In this document: one piece after another, positions 53,097 through 61,490 of the stretch | Layout of the letters: each line of letters begins with the position of its first letter | How positions within the stretch are numbered: the stretch's first letter is position 1 | Origin: Ornithinimicrobium sp. F0845 | GTDB taxonomy: Bacteria; Actinomycetota; Actinomycetes; Actinomycetales; Dermatophilaceae | NCBI RefSeq assembly: GCF_023015765.1 | Contig: NZ_JALKAL010000004.1 | Span: 186,001-250,000 of the forward strand | Reading direction: 5' to 3' | Length of the DNA: 64,000 nt | The notes under the pieces: model-generated | Seen by the model: only the letters and a program-made list of their open reading frames with translations | Database searches by the model: none | What the model was told of the DNA's origin: nothing | Made by a program: the position numbers and the translations under genes

Positions 53097-53161
53097 GCAT
53101 GAGGCGTGCCCGGGCGTGCCTGTGGGCCCGGCCGGGTGGGTCGGGCTGTGGGGCGGGGTGG

Positions 53162-54610
53162 TCAGACGTGCCAGGTGACGACCGACCCGCTCACGGTGGC
53201 CATCAGGTCCTTGTCGTGCACCAACGTGTGATGCCGTGGACACAACAGGACCAGGAGAGCGATGTCCGTCCCGCCCCCACGACACCACCAGATGAGGTGG
53301 TGCACATCGCACCACGTCGGATCCACATCGCAGCCGGGATAGGTGCACGAACCGTCCCGGACCACGAGGGTCTTGAACTGTCCCGGGGTCGCCAACCGCA
53401 CTGTCCGACCGAGGTTGAGCGGCTGCCCGTACTCACCCAGGACGATCGGGGTCACATCCCCCAGACAGGCGAACTTCCCGGCCTGACCGGCGTCCAGGAC
53501 CTGACCGGTGTTCAGCACCGCCGCACCGCACGGTTTCCCGGTCTGCGGGTCGGCCTTGACGGTGACCATCACCGAGGCCCGACCACTGGAGGGCGGGGCG
53601 CCAGGGTTGGACAGGCCACGGTTGAGGACCATCAACAACGCGTCGTACTGACGCTGCCCCGCCGAACGCAGGTCCAGGTTGCCCGCCTCGTCCTTGGCCG
53701 GCGCCGCCAACGGCCCGGTCAACACCGAGTCGAACAACGGGGCGTCGGTGTCCGGGGCATCCACGGTGTAGCGCGTCATCCCCCGCGCCAACGGTCGACG
53801 CCGCACGCACCGCAACCCCTGCGCGGTGGCCTTGGCCTCATCCGAGGGCTTCTCATCCAACAGGTCGATCAACAACCTCTTACACACCACATCCAGCTCA
53901 GCATCGGACAACCCGGTGTTGCACGCCGCTCCCGTCGCGATCTGCGCATACGCCAGCGCCTCCTCAGCCGACAGGCACCCCACCAGCCGGCGCATCGTCC
54001 GCGCGACCTTCGCCGCCCGGTGCACCCCCGTCGCTCCGTCAATCACCGCCTGCGCCAACCCTTCACCCCAGTGCGTGTCACCGGCCCGGACCACGTCCTG
54101 GATCTGACACGCCTCCTCCTTGGCCAACCACGGGCAGCGCTGCCGCAACCAGCTCACCAACGTCAACCCCACCTGGTTGTGCAGCCCCCGGTCCCACGCC
54201 TCGACCGCCAACGCCACCGTCACCCCCGTCAACTGCGCCCGCACCCGACCCGCCGCCTCCAACCCCGCCTCGATCCCCGCATCAAAGACCCGCACCAACC
54301 CCTCCGGGCCCTGCGCCGCTCGACCCAAACCACGAGCCGCCGCCTCCAGACCACCAGCCACCTCCTGCGCCGGGTCCACCCAGCCCACCGACCCGGCCGA
54401 CGCCTCGGCGACGTCGGCGACCAACGCCCAGAACTCCTGGGAGTCAGCCTCACCCGCTGGCCCCATCTCGGTCCGGACCTCCGCCTCCCACGCAGCGAAC
54501 TCCGCCAGCTCCTCCGCCGACGCCTCCCCAGGCATCCCACCACCAGGCACGCCAGCATCGGGCCCGGGGACACTGTCCCCGACCACTGCCCTGGTGCCCG
54601 TCCTCGTCAT
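53162..54610 (-). CDS. DUF222/HNH-endonuclease (13E12 repeat-family) protein
   Basis: 482 residues. The DUF222 helical region is at about 70-370. The C-terminal HNH nuclease motif is in YPGCDVDPTWCDVHHLIWWC then ALLVLLCPRHHTLVHD, with CxxC-type zinc pairs. These proteins are typically present in several copies per actinobacterial genome and behave like selfish or repeat genes; function is unproved. All visible HNH residues are present. The opening 45 residues are low complexity. TTAGAT lies 7 nt before the ATG, so it may be leaderless. Confidence 0.9.
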   Translation of the reverse strand: MTRTGTRAVVGDSVPGPDAGVPGGGMPGEASAEELAEFAAWEAEVRTEMGPAGEADSQEFWALVADVAEASAGSVGWVDPAQEVAGGLEAAARGLGRAAQGPEGLVRVFDAGIEAGLEAAGRVRAQLTGVTVALAVEAWDRGLHNQVGLTLVSWLRQRCPWLAKEEACQIQDVVRAGDTHWGEGLAQAVIDGATGVHRAAKVARTMRRLVGCLSAEEALAYAQIATGAACNTGLSDAELDVVCKRLLIDLLDEKPSDEAKATAQGLRCVRRRPLARGMTRYTVDAPDTDAPLFDSVLTGPLAAPAKDEAGNLDLRSAGQRQYDALLMVLNRGLSNPGAPPSSGRASVMVTVKADPQTGKPCGAAVLNTGQVLDAGQAGKFACLGDVTPIVLGEYGQPLNLGRTVRLATPGQFKTLVVRDGSCTYPGCDVDPTWCDVHHLIWWCRGGGTDIALLVLLCPRHHTLVHDKDLMATVSGSVVTWHV

Positions 54611-54728
54611 ACTGATGATCTAAACACCCACCACTGACAGAGCACCTGACCTGCACAAACACCAACAAGACCCGAGTGCTTGAGGATGCTCGGCGGCGCA
54701 CGTCCAGCCCCGTGCCAGACCGCGCCGC

Positions 54729-54734
54729 TAGTGT
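54729..54734 (+). promoter_or_regulatory. -10 box, leaderless start of large membrane protein
   Basis: TAGTGT, 7 nt before the ATG at 54742; it rules out the earlier in-frame start at 54676. Confidence 0.5.
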
Positions 54735-54741
54735 CTGGGCC

Positions 54742-56826
54742 ATGACCGAGTCCGCCGGGCGCCGCTTCGCGTGGCAGGTGTTCGGACTGGTCGTGCTGCT
54801 GCTCGTGGGGACGATGGTCGCGAGCCTGCTCGGCGCCCGCGCCTCCGGCAGGGCCGGAGATCCCGTGGAGCAGACCGGCGGTGAAGTGGTGGTCGTCGGA
54901 GCCCCTGGGCTGTCGTGGTCGGACGTCAGCGAACACGGCACCCCGACGCTCTGGTCACTGGTCGGCGACGGCGCCTCGGCCGGCCTCATCGTGCGGGGGG
55001 CGCACGAGCTCACGTGCCCGGCCGACGGCTGGCTCACCCTGAGCGCAGGGCAGCGCGCGGCGGCCGACGACGACGGTGTGCAGGACTGTGCGGAGGTCCC
55101 AGAGGTCGTGACCGGGGAGGCCAGCACGCCAGCGCGGATCGGTGATGTGGAGGCCACCATCCCGGAGTGGAACTCGTGGGTAGAGGCGGCTGCTCGGCGG
55201 CCGCTGGACGCCGAGCTAGGGTCGCTCGGGTCGGCCGTCGAGGCCGACGGACGGTGCATCAGGGCAGGTGGAGCGCTCGCGGCCCTCGGCGCGGCCGGGA
55301 CAGAGGGAGAGGTGAGCCAGTATGCCGAGAGTGAGCTCACGGCATACCAGCCCGGCGTCTGTCACGTCACGCTGCTGGACGCCGGCGTGATCGCCGACCC
55401 GGCCGAGGCGGGCACGCTCGACGCACGACTCGACGTGCTCCTGGACCGGCTGCCCGACGACGCGACCCTGGTCGTGGCGGGGCTCGCGGACCGGGACGGG
55501 CGCGCGGGTGCGCGTGCTGTGGTGGTCTGGCGGGAGGGTATGGAGCCCGGCGTCCTGCACTCACCGACCACCCGCCAGGACGGACTCGTCCAGACGACCG
55601 ACCTGACCGCGACGGTGCTGACCCTGGCGGGGGTGCCGGTCCCGGAGGCGGTGAGCGGGCTCCCGGTGAGCGTGCAGGCCGACGACGGGACGGCCTCGGA
55701 CCGCGTGGGATCGAGGCAGGACCTGACCGCCGGCATCAACGGTGCGAAGGCGCTGGCCATCCCGGTGCTCGGGATCGGATGCCTCCTCGCGCTGGTCGCG
55801 CTGGGCGCCCTCGCCCTCACCGGCCGACGCACCGGTGTGCGCGTGCTGGGGCTGGCGGCGATGGCGTTCCCGTCCGCGTCGTTCCTCGCGGGGCTCTTCC
55901 CGTGGTGGCGCGGGTCTCCGCAGTGGCTGACGCTGACCGTGGTGCTCGTCGTGCTGGTGGCGGCGCACGTCGCTGTCGCGGTGGCCGGCCCGTGGCGGCA
56001 CCATCCCGTCGGACCACCGGCGATCGTGGCCGCCCTGACGGTCGTGGTGGTCGGCGTCGACGTGATCCTCGGCTCGCGTCTCGCGCTGATCTCGATCCTG
56101 GGGGCGCAGCCGATCACGGCGGGCCGGTTCTACGGGATGGGCAACGTGGGCTATGGCGTCTTCGCGGTGTCCGGGCTGTTGCTCGCCGGGCTCCTCGCGG
56201 TGCTGGTGCGGTCGCGGCGCGGCACCCGCCGCGTGGAGGCCGTGCTGGTCGTGGGCGTCCTCGGCCTGTTGCTGGTCCTGGTCGACGGCGCCGGGTCGTG
56301 GGGAGCGGACTTCGGTGGCGTGCCCGCGCTCGTGGTCGCCCTGGGCGTCCTGGGGCTGGCCGCGGCCGAGATCCGGCTGACGCCGGTGCGCGCACTGCTG
56401 ATCGGAGCCGGTGCCCTGGTGGTCGCCGCCCTCCTGATGTTCGTCGACTGGCTGCGGCCCGCGGACTCGCGCACTCACCTGGGCAACTTCCTGCAGTCGG
56501 TGATCGACGGCGGCGCCATCGACATCGTGCTGCGCAAGCTCGACCAGAGCCTGGGCATCCTGGTGCGCTATCCCGTCTCGTGGGTCGCGGCGCTCGTCCT
56601 CGTCGTGGTCGTCTGGGCCGTGCTCGCGCCGAGCTCACGGCCGGGCCGAGCGATCGCACCGCTGTGGCAGATCCCGCTGCTGCACTCCACGATCCTCGCG
56701 GTGCTGACCTGCCTCGTCATCGGGTGGGCGCTGAACGACTCGGGCATCGCGGTCGTCGGCATCGGGCTCGCGGTGGCGATCGCGGCGGCGATCACCGTCG
56801 GGGCATCCGTCAGCAGGAGAACCTGA
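54742..56826 (+). CDS. polytopic membrane protein with phosphodiesterase-like outer domain
   Basis: 694 residues from the ATG at 54742. One N-terminal helix (about 9-30) is followed by an extracytoplasmic domain of about 290 residues that resembles the alkaline-phosphatase superfamily in outline: GAPGLSWSDVSEHGTPTLWSL, TCPADGWLTLSAGQR, VTLLDAGVI, and LVQTTDLTATVLTLAGV, as at the end of phosphatase-type folds. About ten to eleven hydrophobic segments fill residues 345-690. Metal-binding Asp/His residues are incomplete, so catalysis is uncertain. It could be an envelope glycan or teichoic-acid modifier. I do not recognise a named family. Confidence 0.75.
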   Translation: MTESAGRRFAWQVFGLVVLLLVGTMVASLLGARASGRAGDPVEQTGGEVVVVGAPGLSWSDVSEHGTPTLWSLVGDGASAGLIVRGAHELTCPADGWLTLSAGQRAAADDDGVQDCAEVPEVVTGEASTPARIGDVEATIPEWNSWVEAAARRPLDAELGSLGSAVEADGRCIRAGGALAALGAAGTEGEVSQYAESELTAYQPGVCHVTLLDAGVIADPAEAGTLDARLDVLLDRLPDDATLVVAGLADRDGRAGARAVVVWREGMEPGVLHSPTTRQDGLVQTTDLTATVLTLAGVPVPEAVSGLPVSVQADDGTASDRVGSRQDLTAGINGAKALAIPVLGIGCLLALVALGALALTGRRTGVRVLGLAAMAFPSASFLAGLFPWWRGSPQWLTLTVVLVVLVAAHVAVAVAGPWRHHPVGPPAIVAALTVVVVGVDVILGSRLALISILGAQPITAGRFYGMGNVGYGVFAVSGLLLAGLLAVLVRSRRGTRRVEAVLVVGVLGLLLVLVDGAGSWGADFGGVPALVVALGVLGLAAAEIRLTPVRALLIGAGALVVAALLMFVDWLRPADSRTHLGNFLQSVIDGGAIDIVLRKLDQSLGILVRYPVSWVAALVLVVVVWAVLAPSSRPGRAIAPLWQIPLLHSTILAVLTCLVIGWALNDSGIAVVGIGLAVAIAAAITVGASVSRRT

Positions 56827-56863
56827 GCGAGGGGTCGATCACCGGGGGCTGGGCCGACCAGCC

Positions 56864-58366
56864 TCAGGCATCGTCGGGCCAGAGGGCGGCCCTGGCCAGG
56901 GCGACCGCGTGCCGTTGCCCGTCCGGGTCAGACTCACCGGTCCCTCCGTGCAGGAACATCCAGGTCGTCCGGACGACACCCATCACGTCCCAGGGGTCGA
57001 TCTCCCCCGGCGTCCCGACGTGGATCCCACAGGCCAGCAACAGGTCCGCCGTCTCCACCCCGAGGTCGTGGGAACCGTCGGCCCGCCCCGCCGCCAGCGT
57101 GAGGGCAAAGAGCCCGTGGATCGCGGTGACGAGCGGGTCCTTGTGCACGAGCAGCGAGCGCGTGATCAGGGTGACGTAGTCCCGGTCGGTCGCCAGCGCC
57201 TTGGCCTGCCGCGAGACCAGGAGCCGGTCCTTGCGTCTGCGGAGGAGCCCCAGCTCCTGGCAGGTGTGGCGCAGGTTGCGCACGGGTGGTGTCGAGAGCT
57301 CCTGGTGGCGCCTGGCCAGCCAGGGCCGGTCCAGGTCCAGGTCGGTGAGGATCTGCTTCACGACGGTCGGTTTGATCCACCCGGCCTGCGTCAGGGGGAT
57401 GCCGTCCTGCCCGGCGAGCTCGACCAGATAGCGGAACGGTCGGACGATCTCCGCCAGGTCCTCCTCGTCGAGGGACCCGTCCGCTGCCCTCGCCTCCACG
57501 CACAGAGCAGAGATCCGCGCGGCGACGGGAGAGGCGACACTGCCCTGGAGCACCTCCAGCGCCACCGGCCACCGGTTCTCCCGCTGGGAGAGGATCGGGA
57601 ACTCCTCCGAGCCGTGGTCCTCGCCGGCCGCGAGGCCCCTGAGCCGCTGGTTCACCCGATCCAGGTCCAGCTCGGTCGGGTCCCAGTCCTCCGGCAGCCA
57701 CTCGCGCACGTAGCCCTCGAGCCGGGCCAGCGGAGGGTCGTCAGAGAACGCCTCCACCAGGTCGCTGTAGCCACCCGGCCCGCCGGAGTCCTCCAGCGGA
57801 CCGGCCATCGCGCCGCCCGTGCAGAGGGCCGGCGGGGCGTCCGGAGCGAGTTGCCCCACGGCCTCCAGCCGGATGGTGTGGAACCAGTCGTCGCCGAAGT
57901 CGTAGACGTAGCGGATCTGGTCTCCAGGCTTGCGCAGCACCTGGTCCAGACGGGCGTCGCGCTCGTGGGTCCCCAGCTCACCCTCGGCGAGGTCGCCGTC
58001 CGTCACAAAGTATGCCGATCGCCACGGTTGGGCGTCGCCGCTCGCCCAGAAGCGGTGCAGGTGAGAGTTCTCCCAGCCGACGGCGTGCTGGATCACCTGA
58101 TGCAGCATCTCCAGGGTCAGGTCTCCGCCGACCACGACCTGCCGCCACACTCCGGGGACGACCCCGTCCACCTCGATGCGCAGCGTCAGGGCCGCGACCT
58201 CCGCGGGGGGCTCGGGCAGGTCGATCGCCCGGTTGTCGAGTCCGAACCCGAGCTCGGGCTCGACCGGCTCCAGGGCCGAGATCTGCTCGAGCACCGCCAA
58301 GACCTCTTCGGCCGAGAGCTGGTCCACGACGCGGCGGACCGGGTCCGTGGAGTCATTCGTCGACAC
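56864..58366 (-). CDS. pRiA4b ORF-3-like protein
   Basis: 500 residues from the GTG at 58366, placed 7 nt behind TACCGT; an in-frame GTG at 58375 overlaps that -10. The plasmid pRiA4b ORF-3 domain is at about 50-230: LTLRIEVDGVVPGVWRQVVV, LEMLHQVIQHAVGWENSHLHRF, and YVYDFGDDWFHTIRLE. About 260 C-terminal residues form an extra helical region with no known motif. The family is often found beside transposons but no transposase is visible here. Function is unknown. Confidence 0.85.
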   Translation of the reverse strand: MSTNDSTDPVRRVVDQLSAEEVLAVLEQISALEPVEPELGFGLDNRAIDLPEPPAEVAALTLRIEVDGVVPGVWRQVVVGGDLTLEMLHQVIQHAVGWENSHLHRFWASGDAQPWRSAYFVTDGDLAEGELGTHERDARLDQVLRKPGDQIRYVYDFGDDWFHTIRLEAVGQLAPDAPPALCTGGAMAGPLEDSGGPGGYSDLVEAFSDDPPLARLEGYVREWLPEDWDPTELDLDRVNQRLRGLAAGEDHGSEEFPILSQRENRWPVALEVLQGSVASPVAARISALCVEARAADGSLDEEDLAEIVRPFRYLVELAGQDGIPLTQAGWIKPTVVKQILTDLDLDRPWLARRHQELSTPPVRNLRHTCQELGLLRRRKDRLLVSRQAKALATDRDYVTLITRSLLVHKDPLVTAIHGLFALTLAAGRADGSHDLGVETADLLLACGIHVGTPGEIDPWDVMGVVRTTWMFLHGGTGESDPDGQRHAVALARAALWPDDA

Positions 58367-58373
58367 ACCACTC

Positions 58374-58379
58374 ACGGTA
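58374..58379 (-). promoter_or_regulatory. -10 box, leaderless start of pRiA4b-like gene
   Basis: TACCGT, 7 nt before the GTG at 58366. Confidence 0.45.
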
Positions 58380-58424
58380 GTTGCTCAGTCAGCGCGTTCC
58401 CCGTGAAACATGCCGAGCGGTCAG

Positions 58425-59198
58425 TTAGCGGCGTTCGCGCACCTTCAGGGCCCGGGCCACGTCGCGGTACTGCCGCATCCGGTGCAGCTGCGCCTTCGGC
58501 CCGCGCCCGGTGACCCGGTGGTGCAGCTCGACGGGGACCTCGACGACCCGGCCGCGGTTGCGCAGCACATCGACCGTGAGCCCCACCTCGACGCCCCACC
58601 CGCGGGCCAGGGGCAGCACCGCGTCGAACGCCTCACGGGTGATGCAGCGCATCCCGCTCAGCGGCTGCCTCATCGTGCGACCGGCGAGCTCGGCGATGCC
58701 GTACCGCGCCTTCTGCACGACGAAGCCGAACCCGCCGCCAGCCGTCTTCTGCGGGGGCAGCGTGGCGATCGCCATGTCCGCCTCCCCGGCAAGCACCGGC
58801 ACGCACAGCACCCCCAGGTTCGCGGCGCTCGCCTCAAGGTCGGCGTCGACGAAGAGCAGCGCGCGCGGAACCTCGGTCCCGCGCGGCCCGTCCTCGGCCT
58901 CCAGCCGGCGCACGACCTCGGCGCCGCTGGTCATCGCCTGGGCCTTGCCCATGTTGGCCTCGTGCCGCACCGTCTCCGCGCCGTGCTGCCGGGCGACCGC
59001 GAGAGTCTCGTCGCTGCTGCCGTCGTCCACCACGACGACCAGGTCGACGGCCTCCACCCGGGACAGCGCCTCCAGCGTCGCCCCCAGCCGCTCCGCCTCG
59101 TCCTTGGCCGGGACGATGGCGGCCACCCGCTCCGGCAACCGACCGGACCCCTGCGGGTCTGGCGCCGCTGCGCTGTCGGTGGCCCCCGGCATACTCAC
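58425..59198 (-). CDS. GT2-family glycosyltransferase (GT-A fold)
   Basis: 257 residues. The GT-A core has AAIVPAKDEAERLGATLEAL, VVVVDDGSSDETLAVA, ANMGKAQAM and the metal-site LLFVDADLEAS (DxD), with a LSGMRCITREAFDAV acceptor-side block. It resembles dolichol-phosphate-mannose- or glucosyl-3-phosphoglycerate-type enzymes. It has no membrane helix. The GTG start overlaps the DUF5926 stop (GTGA), so the two are translated together; this gives the only context. Confidence 0.85.
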   Translation of the reverse strand: MSMPGATDSAAAPDPQGSGRLPERVAAIVPAKDEAERLGATLEALSRVEAVDLVVVVDDGSSDETLAVARQHGAETVRHEANMGKAQAMTSGAEVVRRLEAEDGPRGTEVPRALLFVDADLEASAANLGVLCVPVLAGEADMAIATLPPQKTAGGGFGFVVQKARYGIAELAGRTMRQPLSGMRCITREAFDAVLPLARGWGVEVGLTVDVLRNRGRVVEVPVELHHRVTGRGPKAQLHRMRQYRDVARALKVRERR

Positions 59199-60064
59199 CT
59201 CAGGGTGACCTGCCGGCTCACCAGGCCGTCGCGCGCCCGGCGCTCATCGGGGGTGAGGGACTCGTCCCTGGCCAGCGCCGCGGCATACCGGTCGGCCAGC
59301 TCCTGGAGGGGGCCGGTGAGGTCGGCGGGGTCGGTCTCGGGGTCGACCTCGAGCACCGGGACCAGCAGCCCGGCGGCGCGGAAGGCACCCAGCAGGGACG
59401 TGCCCTCACCGAGGGTGTGCTCGCCGGCGGCCTGCAGACGCGCCAGCGCGGTGGTGGCGGCGTCCTCGTCCTCGCCCAGGATCCAGCGGACGTAGGTGCG
59501 GTCGCTCATCTTGCACCAGTAGGTCGACGGACGGTCCGGCACCGGCACGGTCGGCACGGCGGCCTCGTTGGTCTGCTCCAGGGTGGCCAGCACCTCCGGG
59601 GTCGCGTCCTCCTCGGCGACCCAGAAGTTGAAGTCGTCCTCGACGTTGACGACCAGCTCGGTGCCGTCGGCCAGCACGTCCTGCAGGCGCGGGGTCTCCG
59701 CGGTCGCCGTCGGGATGGCGGGCACCGGCTGGCCGGGCTCGGTTGCGCGGGCGGTCTGGGCGGCCAGCACGATGTCGCGGCTGGCGTCACCGCTGTGGGT
59801 GCGCGACTGCAGGGCCACCAGCACCTCACCGTTGGCCCGGTGGATGGCGGGCATCGCGCCCGGGAGCACCGAGACCAGGGTCACCTCCTGCGACGAGCCG
59901 TCGAGCTCCATCGTGACCGTGGCCGTGGCTGCCGGGATGATCTCGCGCATGGCGACCCAGTCGGTCTCGTTGGCCAGCCCCTCGAACGGACGGTTGACGA
60001 ACGGTGCGCGCGCCGGGGGCTTGGGGCCCGCGGCCTGGCGCTTGCGTCGTGATGCCTTACCCAT
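59195..60064 (-). CDS. DUF5926-family protein
   Basis: 289 residues from MGKASRRKRQAAGPK (ATG at 60064). The basic N-terminus is followed by FVNRPFEGLANETDWVAMRE and IIPAATATVTMELDG, the actinobacterial DUF5926 pattern; the centre has VVNVEDDFNFWVAEE and YWCKMSDRTYVRWILGEDED. It is a soluble protein of unknown function. The -10 TAGACT lies 7 nt upstream. It is divergent from the hydratase-family gene across only 33 bp and coupled to the GT2 gene by a 4-nt overlap. Confidence 0.85.
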   Translation of the reverse strand: MGKASRRKRQAAGPKPPARAPFVNRPFEGLANETDWVAMREIIPAATATVTMELDGSSQEVTLVSVLPGAMPAIHRANGEVLVALQSRTHSGDASRDIVLAAQTARATEPGQPVPAIPTATAETPRLQDVLADGTELVVNVEDDFNFWVAEEDATPEVLATLEQTNEAAVPTVPVPDRPSTYWCKMSDRTYVRWILGEDEDAATTALARLQAAGEHTLGEGTSLLGAFRAAGLLVPVLEVDPETDPADLTGPLQELADRYAAALARDESLTPDERRARDGLVSRQVTLR

Positions 60065-60071
60065 GCCGGGA

Positions 60072-60077
60072 AGTCTA
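60072..60077 (-). promoter_or_regulatory. -10 box, leaderless start of DUF5926 gene
   Basis: TAGACT, 7 nt before the ATG at 60064; only 6 bp separate it from the opposing TAGGGT. Confidence 0.55.
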
Positions 60078-60083
60078 CGTGCG

Positions 60084-60089
60084 TAGGGT
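60084..60089 (+). promoter_or_regulatory. -10 box, start of hydratase-family gene
   Basis: TAGGGT, 8 nt before the ATG at 60098; the two divergent promoters must overlap and so exclude each other. Confidence 0.45.
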
Positions 60090-60097
60090 CTGTGCTC

Positions 60098-61138
60098 ATG
60101 ACCGCCGAGACTCCCGCCGAGCCCGACTTCGCCCCAGCCCCCGGCCACACGCACGAGGTGGAGTATGCCGTCACGCACCGGATCGGGCGCGTGCGGCTCA
60201 ACCGGCCGAAGGCGCTTAACTCGCTGACCACCGACATGTGCACCTCGATGCTGTCGCAGCTGCGGGCCTGGGCCGACGACGACGCCGTGGGCCTGGTCTT
60301 CATCGACGGGGCGGGCGAGAAGGGGCTGTGCGCCGGTGGTGACGTGCGGGCGCTGCGCGAGACGCTGCTGGCCGGCGACCACGACGCGGCGCTGCACTTC
60401 TGGCGGGAGGAGTATGCGCTCAACGCCCTCATCGCGGACTATCCCAAGCCGTATGTCGCGTGGATGGACGGCGTCGTCATGGGCGGTGGCGTAGGGGTCT
60501 CCTCGCACGGGTCCGTGCGCCTGGTCACCGAGCGGGCCAAGGTCGCGATGCCGGAGACGATCATCGGGCTGTTCCCCGACGTTGGCGGGCTCTACTACCT
60601 GGCGCACGCCCCCGGTGAGCTGGGCACCCACGTCGCGCTGACCGGGCTGCCGTTCGGCCCCGCTGATGCCGTCGTGCTGGGTCTGGCCGACGGCGTGGTG
60701 GCGCAGTCCGACAAGGAAACGGTGCTGGCAGATCTGGCCGCCGGGCTCGAGGTCAAGCCCCAGACCGCCCCTGCCTCTGACCTCGAGGCGCAGCGCGGCT
60801 GGATCGACGAGTGCTATGCCGGCAACGACGCCGCCACGATCCTCCGCCGGTTGTTGGAGCACGATGAGTCCGCGGCCCGTGCCGCTGGTGAGGTCATCGC
60901 GACCCGGTCGCCGCACTCGGTGGTGGTCACTCTGGAGGCGATCCGCCGCGCTGCCGACATGGACGTCCACCAGGTCCTGGCCCAGGACACGAAGCTCGGC
61001 GCACACTTCGCCGCACACCACGACTTCGCCGAGGGCGTGCGCGCCCTGCTGGTGGACAAGGACCACTCGCCGCGCTGGGCTGATGCCTCGGTGGCAGACG
61101 TCGACCGTGCGCAGGTGCTCGACGCTTTTGACAAGTAG
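60098..61138 (+). CDS. 3-hydroxyisobutyryl-CoA hydrolase-like enoyl-CoA hydratase-family protein
   Basis: 346 residues from the ATG at 60098. The crotonase fold has RIGRVRLNRPKALNSLTTDM, the oxyanion loop EKGLCAGGDVRALRE, and the second loop MDGVVMGGGVGVSSHGSVR, with MPETIIGLFPDVGGLYYL giving the catalytic Glu and Asp. The length and the C-terminal extension (to 346) match the 3-hydroxyisobutyryl-CoA hydrolase group of valine breakdown rather than short enoyl-CoA hydratases. No other valine-degradation gene is in the window. Confidence 0.9.
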   Translation: MTAETPAEPDFAPAPGHTHEVEYAVTHRIGRVRLNRPKALNSLTTDMCTSMLSQLRAWADDDAVGLVFIDGAGEKGLCAGGDVRALRETLLAGDHDAALHFWREEYALNALIADYPKPYVAWMDGVVMGGGVGVSSHGSVRLVTERAKVAMPETIIGLFPDVGGLYYLAHAPGELGTHVALTGLPFGPADAVVLGLADGVVAQSDKETVLADLAAGLEVKPQTAPASDLEAQRGWIDECYAGNDAATILRRLLEHDESAARAAGEVIATRSPHSVVVTLEAIRRAADMDVHQVLAQDTKLGAHFAAHHDFAEGVRALLVDKDHSPRWADASVADVDRAQVLDAFDK

Positions 61139-61165
61139 CCAGGAGGGGTCTGGCAATCTGTCTTG

Positions 61166-61240
61166 ATGCGTACCACCCTGGACCTCCCCGATGATCTGAT
61201 GCGGGCACAGGCTCACACGGTGTCGGGAGTCACCCCATGA
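61166..61240 (+). pseudogene. vapB-like antitoxin stub
   Basis: MRTTLDLPDDLMRAQ is the ribbon-helix-helix opening of VapB/type II antitoxins, but the frame departs after about codon 14 (AHTVSGVTP) and stops at 61238. No toxin gene follows. It is a relic at the left edge of a decayed accessory patch. A further short frame (61237-61311) overlapping by ATGA is not recognised. Confidence 0.55.
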
Positions 61241-61325
61241 CGACGGAGCGCGCCCTCGGTCGGGACGAGGTCCGCGCTCTGCGGACCAACGTGGCCAGCG
61301 GTCTGTGTTGATCGCTCCGTGGATT

Positions 61326-61399
61326 GCGCTGTGCGTGTATGCATAGCGCGCACCGTTAAGTTGTCCCGATCGCCGAGTAGAACGGGTCCTGCGGACCCG
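61326..61399. other. two inverted repeats ahead of the iterons
   Basis: GCGCTGTGC / GCATAGCGC (61326-61334 and 61341-61349, one G:T pair) and CGGGTCC-TGC-GGACCCG (61383-61399, perfect 7-bp stem). The second ends where the first iteron begins. They could be a terminator for the hydratase-family gene, or operators; no T-tract is seen. Confidence 0.4.
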
Positions 61400-61490
61400 C
61401 AAACTATCAACTGAATGCCCTGCAAACTGTCGACTGTACAGTCAGCAAACAGTAGACTACATGCCCTGCAAACAGTAGACTCCTGGGATG
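61399..61490. repeat. four 23-bp iterons upstream of the DUF4143 gene
   Basis: Units begin GCAAAC at 61399, 61422, 61445 and 61468, exactly 23 bp apart, and share GCAAACwrTmrACT. Unit 2 also holds the palindrome GACTGTACAGTC. Units 3 and 4 contain TAGACT, and that in unit 4 is placed as the -10 box of the next gene. They are AT-richer than the surrounding DNA. Confidence 0.9.
61476..61481 (+). promoter_or_regulatory. -10 box within iteron 4, leaderless start of DUF4143 gene
   Basis: TAGACT, 6 nt before the ATG at 61488; there is no ribosome site. A protein bound to iterons would cover this promoter. Confidence 0.6.

Noticed and set aside
53162-58366. Mobile element spanning the DUF222/HNH and pRiA4b-like genes
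   Set aside because: No transposase, integrase, terminal inverted repeat or target duplication could be seen.
61399-61490. Plasmid-type replication origin from the iterons
   Set aside because: No replication initiator gene or AT-rich unwinding region; the array overlaps a promoter, so a regulatory role is simpler.
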